Assembly: GCA_016928995.1 (NCBI GenBank)
Contig: JAFGJS010000075.1
Span: 33,202 to 97,201 of the forward strand
Reading direction: 5' to 3'
Source: Candidatus Sumerlaeota bacterium
GTDB lineage: Bacteria > Sumerlaeota > Sumerlaeia > JAFGJS01
DNA: 64,000 nucleotides
Shown: positions 39,970 to 46,890 of the stretch, piece after piece
Layout of the letters: each line of letters begins with the position of its first letter
Position numbering within the stretch: position 1 is the stretch's first letter
The notes under the pieces: generated by a model
Databases searched by the model: none
Told to the model about the DNA's origin: nothing
What the model saw: the letters and a program-made list of their open reading frames with translations, nothing else
Program-made: the position numbers and the translations under genes

Positions 39970-40911
39970 TTATGAATTTCTCCAAGTAGCATTGATGATT
40001 AAATCGTCCAAATACTCATCCCGATGTTTATTACTGTTAAATATGTTGATCAGTTGTTCGTCTAGCAATATCTTTACTAACGCCTCTCGCAACAAATTTT
40101 GGACATCTACTATTGTCTTTATGGATTCATCTTCAGTGATTTTATTTACATGATAACCATGAATCACTTTAGAACGCCATGAATACCTATTCTTCACCAT
40201 ATCAAATGTTTTTTTACATTGGTCCTTGTCTTCAGAAAGAAAAAAGGCGCATCGATTCGATATTCTATAAGTGATTTCTTGTGCGTTTTGAGGGCCAAAC
40301 AACGCTTCCATGATGCACCATAGAAGCAAAAAACGACTCGGTCCAAAGTCATCAACAAGAGAATGGATAAGCAGATATATTACATTCCAGATTATAGTGC
40401 CACGACATTCTGGCTTGTAGTGCTGATTTAATCTATCATGCAGTTTTTGGGCTAGTTTTATATCATCCTGAATATACGAGCAACAAGATTTAATCGACTC
40501 ATCCGGCTCAGAAAAAAGCACTGGTCTCCGTTTGTTGATAGAACCTCTCCATTTTTCGATAACGCCTCTTGTCAAGTCGTTTCCTGCGCCTTTATCATGT
40601 ATATATAGATAACTTTTAAACCAACCCGGCTTCGCCAGCCATAATGCAATTTGCGCGAGGAACACCAAGCGTTCTGCATTGTCTTGCTCATTCTTAGTCT
40701 CGTAGTTAATTATGAAAGCCTTTGTTGCATTTTTCAAATGATCATAATCAATAAAGCCTAAATCAAATATATCGTTTTTCTGTTGAACGATCCAATCCGG
40801 CAAAGGCCTTATTAAGACGCCGTCAGAAAATTGCAATGGATTGTCCGCATCGACTTTAATGCCCCGCAAACCAATAACCGGAACAATAAGGGACCAGGAT
40901 GCCATCATCAT
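39970..40911 (-). CDS. ApeA-like HEPN-domain protein (putative RNase)
   Basis: The 313-residue protein is encoded by AT-rich DNA quite unlike the GC-rich genes on both sides. Its C-terminal half fits the HEPN family of ApeA type: a helix FLLLWCIMEALFG, then ITYRISNRCAFFLSED, then RYSWRSKVIHG, where R246-x4-H251 is the HEPN RNase motif. Such proteins act as nucleases in anti-phage defence (ApeA) or as toxins. The N-terminal half has no motif I recognise. No antitoxin is adjacent; the gene lies between the REP/transposase unit and GH112 copy 1 and uses a GGAG site close to the REP end. This suggests acquisition as cargo or insertion next to a mobile unit. HEPN call fairly sure, defence role inferred. 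Confidence 0.72.
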   Translation of the reverse strand: MMMASWSLIVPVIGLRGIKVDADNPLQFSDGVLIRPLPDWIVQQKNDIFDLGFIDYDHLKNATKAFIINYETKNEQDNAERLVFLAQIALWLAKPGWFKSYLYIHDKGAGNDLTRGVIEKWRGSINKRRPVLFSEPDESIKSCCSYIQDDIKLAQKLHDRLNQHYKPECRGTIIWNVIYLLIHSLVDDFGPSRFLLLWCIMEALFGPQNAQEITYRISNRCAFFLSEDKDQCKKTFDMVKNRYSWRSKVIHGYHVNKITEDESIKTIVDVQNLLREALVKILLDEQLINIFNSNKHRDEYLDDLIINATWRNS

Positions 40912-40916
40912 TTCTC

Positions 40917-41010
40917 CATCAGCGCCAAAGGCGCGGATTCATACCAGCCTGGGGCGAAGCCCCAGGAAAACCAGATAATTTCACACAGGGCTGAAGGCCC
41001 GATCTATACC
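40917..41010 (+). repeat. REP-like palindromic unit, left
   Basis: Includes CCTGGGGCgaaGCCCCAGG at about 40948-40966 and GGGCTGAAGGCCC at about 40988-41000. The first 53 bases are nearly the reverse complement of the right unit's outer end. Confidence 0.85.
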
Positions 41011-41020
41011 TATGTGAACT

Positions 41021-41473
41021 TCAATCCCACACGTAGGCTTCGTCATATTCAACGCCGTATTTTTTCAGAAACATCCTGAATTCATCCTGAAATGTTCTTT
41101 TCTCATGATGCTCTTGCTGACGGTCAATATAATTCATCAGGGCAGCCAAATCATTGGGACCAATGGAAAAACATCCATAACCTCGTTGCCAAGCGAATTC
41201 GGACAGATGTCCCCCTTGTGTTTTAATCCATTTCGATGAAGCAGTCTTCAACTTCTCAACCAAATCGGCGATTGTAATCGTGCGGGAAAGCCTAATAGCA
41301 AAATGAACATGATCCTCCACGCCGTCGACACGATAGCATTCGCAACCTGCATTGCGCGCGACAGATGCAAGATATGCATGCGTCGATTCGCGGATGGTCG
41401 CATCAAGAAAAGGTTTACGATCCTTGGTGCTGAAAATCAAATGGACAATGACCAAACTCAACGATTGCGGCAT
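41021..41473 (-). CDS. REP-associated IS200-like tyrosine (HUH) transposase
   Basis: The 150-residue protein is a Y1 transposase: LVIVHLIFSTKDRKPFL at the start, the HUH pair in VEDHVHFAI (H55, H57), the helix LVEKLKTASSKWIKT and the catalytic tyrosine in LMNYIDRQQEHH (Y115). RAYT-type proteins cut and join single-stranded REP hairpins and are usually single copy and domesticated rather than free insertion sequences. The two REP sequences flanking this gene are the expected partners. The protein is complete, so activity is possible. It has no visible Shine-Dalgarno. Confidence 0.9.
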   Translation of the reverse strand: MPQSLSLVIVHLIFSTKDRKPFLDATIRESTHAYLASVARNAGCECYRVDGVEDHVHFAIRLSRTITIADLVEKLKTASSKWIKTQGGHLSEFAWQRGYGCFSIGPNDLAALMNYIDRQQEHHEKRTFQDEFRMFLKKYGVEYDEAYVWD

Positions 41474-41571
41474 GATAATCGATCGGGCTTTCAGCCCTTA
41501 TTTCCTATTTGGATTTCCTTTCCTGGGGCTATGCCCCAGGCTGATATGAATTCGCGCCGTTAGCGCTGATG
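41474..41571 (-). repeat. REP-like palindromic unit, right
   Basis: Inverted copy of the left unit. CCTGGGGCtatGCCCCAGG spans about 41522-41540, GGGCTtTCAGCCC about 41485-41497. The central 20 bases differ from the left copy, while the palindromes are kept. Confidence 0.85.
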
Positions 41572-41592
41572 AATATTTTGCGAAACGATTAT

Positions 41593-43779
41593 TCATTGAA
41601 TCGAAATCCACTGCATCTCATTCGGTTTGAGATCCAATTCATGCGCCTTGCCGTCGCCGTCGAATAGAGTGGTCTTTTGCGGTTCGTCGGAGTTGTTTAC
41701 GACGGCGCATTGGCCGGATTCGATGAATGCGGCGCACTCGGTGTTCGGATTCGACACGGTCCATTTGCCCCAGGCGTCTTCCTGTCCGGACGCCCAGTAC
41801 AGCGCGCGCAGCATCACGCGCAGGTTCTGCGGATTGAGCGAGAAAGCCGGCAGATAAACCGAACGGCCCTTGCCGAACGTATGCGCCGCGAGCGAAATCG
41901 TGCCGTCCTGCTCAGCGAGAATCTGCGTCTTGGGATCGGCTGCGAAAGATTCGCCGGGGAGCTTGCCGAAGTCTAGCTCGCCCTCGACATCAGCCGTGAT
42001 GAAATGCGCTTCAGGCTTTTCGCCTTCGATGATTTTCCAGTTGTTGCAATTCGCCTCGGTGCCGCGCAACACGCCCAGCACATCCTCAAGTTGCAGGTAG
42101 CGGCCCTGATACTCAAACGCGGTCGGTTCGCCGACGCCGATGAAACCGCCGCCTTCGGCGACGAACTTGCGCACGGCTGTCGTGACTTCCGGATCGGTCC
42201 AATGATGCCCGCCGCTCCATGCGGTGTCCGCCATACCGTAATTCAAGATCACCTTGGCGTCCTTCGGCAATCCGTTTTGCTTCATCTCATCGAAACTCAT
42301 GAACTCCAAATCGACCGGCAGCCCCGTGAAGCCCTCGATCAAATTGCCGACCGGCCAGCCCGGATCGCCATGCATCCAGGTGCGCAGCTTGCCCCAGGCG
42401 TTGAGCACAACGACCTTGCCCGGCAGCGCATACGGCGCGCCTTGCGCATGGCAATCCGCGATCTGCCGGAATTCATTGGCCACGACTTCGACCGCGTCGA
42501 GAAACTCGGGGAACTTGATCGCCAACGAGAGATAGCCGCCGTAGCCGATGCGATCCACGCATTTGCGCAGCATCGCGCGCCGCACCCGTGACCAATAGCG
42601 CTGACACTCGCCCACCGGATCGCCGCCCTCGCCCTCGAACAGCGGCTGCCCCATCAGGTTGACCGGGAAGAAGTAGGGATAAAGCCGGACTTCCTTGACC
42701 ACGTCGCCCGGCACGTCGGCCATGCGCCGCAACTCCGTGCCGTTGATGCACGGATTCACCAGGCCGTCGAAGCCCATGCTAGCGAAACGCTCGCCGTAAG
42801 GCTCCGTACCGATCCAGTGGTCGCAGAAAAACATGATCGCCTTCTTGCCGCGTGCATGCACTTTCTCCACCCACTCGCGTGCGAAATCCGTGGTGAACGC
42901 GTTGACGAAGTCGATCCAATCCAAATATTCTTTGGTCGGCACGCGGCCGGTCATGTTGTAATAACCCGCATCGACCAGATGCTCCGGACGCAGCCGGTAG
43001 CCTTTTTGCTTTTCGAACTCGTCCATCGCGCGGGCGGAGATGCAATCCAGGTACGCGCACCAATCCTGAAAGCGGTTCTTGCCCTCGCGATTCGGCATGA
43101 TCGGGAACTGATACGCCACGGAGGTGAAACGCACGACGTCGGTGTACGGATGCTCGTCAATCCACTTGTCGAGATAGGTCAGCAAATGCTTGCGCGTCGC
43201 GGGCTGATACGGATCGATGCCCGACTGATGCGGCCCGGTCCATTTGTTCACGATGTAGTTGTACATCGAGGTGGTTTCCCAAATCTGGTACGCGAGGAAG
43301 TTGACCGTGTAGACGTGCCAGGGCGTGCAGTGCTTGATCGTGACCGCGCCGGTCTCCTCGGAGAACGACCAGTGCGCCGGATCGACCACCTCGCCGGTGG
43401 AGCGGTCGATCACTTCCCAGTACTTTTTCGGATCATGCACGGTGTCGAGTTTGAACTTGTCGAGGCTCCAGCTTTGCATCAGGTCGATCGTCACGGTGTC
43501 CGATTCCGCGTTGTGCGGATCCGACATCAGGTACTTCTGCTGGCACTCGTCCATGTGTGCGTTGTTCCACTCCTGATCCGCGCGGATCATGCACAGCGTC
43601 GAGTAAATCTCGAAGTCCATCTCGGTGAGTTCCGGCGACAGCACCGTCCCATCGCTGTCGCGGATGGCGTCCGCGCCCCATTTTTCAGCGAGTTGAATAG
43701 TTTCCTTTTCCATGCCATCCTGAGTCGGCAGGGTGAACCGGCCTGTGCTTTTTGAAACGTTTGAATTACTATCAGCCAT
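41593..43779 (-). CDS. GH112 1,3-beta-galactosyl-N-acetylhexosamine phosphorylase, copy 2
   Basis: The 728-residue protein has the same cytoplasmic GH112 layout as copy 1: TGRFTLPTQDGMEKETIQLA start, RFTSVAYQF, MFFCDHWIGTEPYGERF (D320 is the likely catalytic acid), GMADTAWSGGHHW and GGGFIGVGEPTAFEYQGR. It is far closer to copy 3 than to copy 1: long stretches such as WTGPHQSGIDPYQPATRKHL and DIGA-free HLVDAGYYN are shared, pointing to a later duplication. The gene ends 21 bases before the REP unit, so the mobile unit has inserted immediately downstream. A GGATGGAG site precedes the ATG. Confidence 0.92.
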   Translation of the reverse strand: MADSNSNVSKSTGRFTLPTQDGMEKETIQLAEKWGADAIRDSDGTVLSPELTEMDFEIYSTLCMIRADQEWNNAHMDECQQKYLMSDPHNAESDTVTIDLMQSWSLDKFKLDTVHDPKKYWEVIDRSTGEVVDPAHWSFSEETGAVTIKHCTPWHVYTVNFLAYQIWETTSMYNYIVNKWTGPHQSGIDPYQPATRKHLLTYLDKWIDEHPYTDVVRFTSVAYQFPIMPNREGKNRFQDWCAYLDCISARAMDEFEKQKGYRLRPEHLVDAGYYNMTGRVPTKEYLDWIDFVNAFTTDFAREWVEKVHARGKKAIMFFCDHWIGTEPYGERFASMGFDGLVNPCINGTELRRMADVPGDVVKEVRLYPYFFPVNLMGQPLFEGEGGDPVGECQRYWSRVRRAMLRKCVDRIGYGGYLSLAIKFPEFLDAVEVVANEFRQIADCHAQGAPYALPGKVVVLNAWGKLRTWMHGDPGWPVGNLIEGFTGLPVDLEFMSFDEMKQNGLPKDAKVILNYGMADTAWSGGHHWTDPEVTTAVRKFVAEGGGFIGVGEPTAFEYQGRYLQLEDVLGVLRGTEANCNNWKIIEGEKPEAHFITADVEGELDFGKLPGESFAADPKTQILAEQDGTISLAAHTFGKGRSVYLPAFSLNPQNLRVMLRALYWASGQEDAWGKWTVSNPNTECAAFIESGQCAVVNNSDEPQKTTLFDGDGKAHELDLKPNEMQWISIQ

Positions 43780-43885
43780 TGCTCCATCCCCATTCTATTT
43801 GTTCAGATGATACCGTTTTCAATTTTTTATATCGAACCTTGGGTGCTCAAAAAAAACAATGATTCGCGTGCGTTGCATTAGAACA

Positions 43886-44365
43886 TTACGACTTGGATAG
43901 AATGCGTGTTATCTGCCGGATGTGCAGCGGGTCGTGCCAACTTGCGAGAAACAACTGATCGTTCAAACTGAACGGCGGATATTGCGGATGCCGCCCCTCC
44001 CGCTCCCAGTCTTCTTCAGGAATAGTTTTTAAGAACGCCAAAAATTTTTCGCGCGCCTCACGCCAGTCGTTGACAATGTCCATCGGCTCGCGCTCGTTGT
44101 AGCGCCCTTTGAGCACCTCTTCATCCTGCGGTGGAAAGGGCAGCATGGGGCTGTCCTGGGTCACGGTGAGTTGCGCGCGCTCCAGAAACAGCCGCTCGCA
44201 GTCCAGCAGATGCCCAACCACTTCGGTCACGGTCCATCCTCCTTCGCGTTCGCGCAATGTGGTCAAGTCTTCCGCCGGATGGCTCTCCACGATGTGCTGC
44301 ACAATGTCCAGCATGCACGTTAGTTGCTCCATATTCGAACGCCGTAATGTAGCTATAGGACGCAT
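43886..44365 (-). CDS. DinB-superfamily (DUF664/YfiT-like) protein
   Basis: The 159-residue helical-bundle protein has GGWTVTEVVGHLLDCERLFL and ends in WHDPLHIRQITRIL. The three histidines (H52, H144, H148) form the metal-binding triad of the DinB-like superfamily, whose members are metal hydrolases or thiol-dependent S-transferases. The substrate is unknown. It lies between two GH112 genes on the same strand but with large gaps, so a shared function is unlikely. This is unrelated to DNA polymerase IV, which is also named dinB. Confidence 0.87.
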   Translation of the reverse strand: MRPIATLRRSNMEQLTCMLDIVQHIVESHPAEDLTTLREREGGWTVTEVVGHLLDCERLFLERAQLTVTQDSPMLPFPPQDEEVLKGRYNEREPMDIVNDWREAREKFLAFLKTIPEEDWEREGRHPQYPPFSLNDQLFLASWHDPLHIRQITRILSKS

Positions 44366-44425
44366 GATTCACCGCCGATCATTCGCGATCTTTTTTTTAC
44401 TTGCTGATGTTACGCAACCATGTAT

Positions 44426-44533
44426 TTTTGGAGTGCGGCGGCATGACGCCGCATTGGTGTGGCGCGACGTGTCGCGCCACGATTTTCCTCCAAACGGCAT
44501 GATAAAGCGGCGACGCGTCGCCGCACTCCAAAA
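44426..44533. repeat. Palindrome-rich MITE- or REP-like element, about 108 bp
   Basis: Terminal inverted repeats TTTTGGAGTGCGGCG (44426-44440) and its complement (44519-44533) enclose three hairpins: GCGGCGgcatgaCGCCGC, GTGGCGCGAC-gt-GTCGCGCCAC (44459-44480) and CGGCGAC-gc-GTCGCCG. It fills the space between the GH112 copy 3 stop and the DinB-family start. Confidence 0.82.
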
Positions 44534-44557
44534 TTGCAGCGCCCTGCTTTACATCAA

Positions 44558-46723
44558 TCATTGAATCGGAATCCACTTCATCTCGCTGGGCGCCAGCTCG
44601 ATGTCTTGCGGCTGGCCATTGCCGTCCAGCAAGGTCGTGCTTTGTGCTTCGGCGGTGTTGTTGAGCACCGCGCAAACGCCGGACTCAACGAACGCCGCGC
44701 ATTCCGTGTGCGGATTGGACACGCTCCATTTCTGATATTCGCCTTCCTGACCGGACGCCCAATACAGCGCGCGCAGGAACATGCGCAGGTTCCGCGGACC
44801 TCCGGAATAGCCGCCCAGATAAACCGAACGACCCAGGCCGAAGGTGTTCACGGCCAGCGAGATGACGCCGTCCTGTTCGGCCAGAATCTGCAAGCCGGGA
44901 TTCGTGGCGAAAACATGCCCGGCCAGCGAGCCGAACTTCAGTTCGCCCTCGACGTCCGCCGTGATGAAATGCTCATCGACTTTCTGTCCACGAATCAGTT
45001 TGCGGTTGCTGACGTTCGCCGAGGTGTGGCGCTGCACGCCGAGAAGCTCTTCCATCTGCAGGTAGCGCCCCTGATGCTCGACGGCCGTGGGTTCGTAGAT
45101 GCCGATGAAACCGCCGCCCTCGCCGACAAACTTGCGGATGGCGATCACAACGTCCGGATCGGTCCAATGGCGTCCGCCGCTCCAGGCGCTGTCCGCCGCG
45201 CCGTAGTTGATCACGACCTTCGTGTTTTCCGGCAGGCCGTTCTGCTTCAGTTCGTCAAAGCTCATGAATTCGAAATCAACCGGCAAACCGGACATGCCTT
45301 CGAGCAGACCTCCGCCCGGCACATCGCCGCAAATCCAGCTGCGCCGTTTGCCCCAGGCGTTCAGAATCACGACCTTGCCCGGCATCGTATATGCCGCGCC
45401 CTGCTCCGAGTGATCGGCTATCTGACGAAACTCGTCGGCCACCACTTCCACGGCGTCGAGGAATTCGGGAAACTTGACCGCCAGCGAAAGATAGCCGCCG
45501 AAACCGATGCGATCCACGCACCTGCGCACCATGGCGCGGCGCACGTTGCTCCAGTAATACTTGCACTCGCCGACCGGATCGCCGCCTTCGCCTTCAAAGA
45601 GATTCCTGCCGCTCAAGTTGACCGGAAAGAAGTAAGGATAGAGCCGCACTTCCTTGATCACATCATATGGCACATCGGCGACGCGCCGCAGTTCCGTGCC
45701 GTTGATGCAGGGAGTCACCAGTCCGTCGAAGCCCATTTTGGGAAAGCGCTCGCCGTAAGGCTCGGTGCCGATCCAATGATCGCAGAAGAACATGATCGCC
45801 TTCTTGCCGCGGTCATGCGCCATCTTCACCCACTCCCCGGCGAAGTCCGTGGTGAACTCGTTGACGAAATCGACCCAGTCGAGGTACTCCTTGCTGGGCA
45901 CACGGCCAGTGGCGTTGTAATACCCCGCGTCAACGAGATGCTCGGAGCGCAGCCGGTAGCCTTTTCGCTTCTCAAACTCGTCCAGCGCGCGCGCGGAGAT
46001 GCAGTCCAGATAGCAGCACCAATCCTGAAAGCGCGTCGTGCGATCCTCGCGCTCCATGCTCGGAAACTGATACGCCACGGAGGTGAAACGCACCACGTCG
46101 GTGTGCGGATGCTCGTCAATCCATTTATCGAGGTATTCCAGCAGGTGCTTGCGCGTGGCGGGCTGGTACGGATCGATGCCCGACTGATGCGGCCCGGTCC
46201 AGTGGTTGACGATGTAGTTGTACATCGAGGTCGTTTCCCAAATCTGGTACACGAGGAAATTCACAGTGTACAGATGCCAGGGGATCGTGTTCTTGATCGT
46301 GACCTTGCCGGTCTCCTTGTCGAACGACCAGTTCGCCGTGTCGATCACCTCGCCCGTGGTGCGGTCGATCACCTCCCAGTACCTGGCGGGATCGTGATGC
46401 CGATCGATGGTGAATTTCTCGTCGCTCCAGTTGTACATGATATCGACGACCAGCGTGCCGGACTCGGCCATGCGCGGATCGGACATCAGGAACTTCTGCT
46501 GGCACTCGTGCATGTTGGCGTTGTTCCAGTCCTGATCCGCGCGGATCATGCAGAGCGTGGAGTAAATCTCGAAATCCATCGCGGTGAGCTCGGGTGAAAG
46601 CACGGTTCCGTCGCTGTCGCGGATGGCGTCCGCGCCCCATTTTTCGGCCAGTTCAAGGGTTTCCTTTTCCATGCCCGACTGCGTCGGCAATGTGAATCGC
46701 CCTGTTAATTTTTGGGTCATCAT
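44558..46723 (-). CDS. GH112 1,3-beta-galactosyl-N-acetylhexosamine phosphorylase, copy 3
   Basis: The 721-residue cytoplasmic enzyme starts at the ATG behind AGAGGAGAT and matches copy 2 over its whole length (TGRFTLPTQSGMEKETLELA; MFFCDHWIGTEPYGERFPKM; GAADSAWSGGRHWTD; YEPTAVEHQGRY). Differences from copy 2 are spread evenly, not in one domain, so it looks like a functional paralogue, not a relic. Phosphorolysis would give galactose-1-phosphate and GlcNAc or GalNAc. Three GH112 genes in one locus is unusual; Lachnoclostridium phytofermentans is a known genome with three, where they differ in acceptor specificity. The GH16-like gene lies upstream on the same strand. Confidence 0.92.
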   Translation of the reverse strand: MMTQKLTGRFTLPTQSGMEKETLELAEKWGADAIRDSDGTVLSPELTAMDFEIYSTLCMIRADQDWNNANMHECQQKFLMSDPRMAESGTLVVDIMYNWSDEKFTIDRHHDPARYWEVIDRTTGEVIDTANWSFDKETGKVTIKNTIPWHLYTVNFLVYQIWETTSMYNYIVNHWTGPHQSGIDPYQPATRKHLLEYLDKWIDEHPHTDVVRFTSVAYQFPSMEREDRTTRFQDWCCYLDCISARALDEFEKRKGYRLRSEHLVDAGYYNATGRVPSKEYLDWVDFVNEFTTDFAGEWVKMAHDRGKKAIMFFCDHWIGTEPYGERFPKMGFDGLVTPCINGTELRRVADVPYDVIKEVRLYPYFFPVNLSGRNLFEGEGGDPVGECKYYWSNVRRAMVRRCVDRIGFGGYLSLAVKFPEFLDAVEVVADEFRQIADHSEQGAAYTMPGKVVILNAWGKRRSWICGDVPGGGLLEGMSGLPVDFEFMSFDELKQNGLPENTKVVINYGAADSAWSGGRHWTDPDVVIAIRKFVGEGGGFIGIYEPTAVEHQGRYLQMEELLGVQRHTSANVSNRKLIRGQKVDEHFITADVEGELKFGSLAGHVFATNPGLQILAEQDGVISLAVNTFGLGRSVYLGGYSGGPRNLRMFLRALYWASGQEGEYQKWSVSNPHTECAAFVESGVCAVLNNTAEAQSTTLLDGNGQPQDIELAPSEMKWIPIQ

Positions 46724-46890
46724 CGATCTCCTCTAAAATATGGTTCCGGCAAATTGACGCCTTGGCGGTGTAGATACAAAGCAGTAGAATAACAAGGCAA
46801 GACGCTACAATCCCGCGGAATATGGATCAAGGCATTTCTAGGGCGAAAACCCTCTAAAGTTCAAGACGTGTCAATCGGGATCAAAAACAA

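Larger units (their letters stand above)
40917..41571. mobile_element. RAYT/IS200-type transposase flanked by inverted REP sequences (REPtron)
   Basis: A single IS200-like transposase gene (41021-41473, minus) is bracketed by two long, similar inverted sequences (40917-41010 and 41474-41571). Each contains three small palindromes: a GGCGC-type one, CCTGGGGC-x3-GCCCCAGG, and GGGCTGAa/gGGCCC-type. This is the layout of a REP-associated tyrosine transposase with its BIME pair. It lies between GH112 copies 1 and 2. Confidence 0.85.

Noticed and set aside
38161-39975. A 604-codon plus-strand frame opposite GH112 copy 1
   Set aside because: Same reasoning as above: shadow of a conserved gene, no motifs, no Shine-Dalgarno.
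44459-46597. A 712-codon plus-strand frame opposite GH112 copy 3
   Set aside because: Antisense to a clear GH112 gene, and its translation is a shadow that resembles the frame opposite GH112 copy 2 only because those two genes are homologous.
46724-46890. A sigma70 promoter for GH112 copy 3
   Set aside because: A TTGACA is present on the minus strand but no matching -10 box follows at the right spacing.
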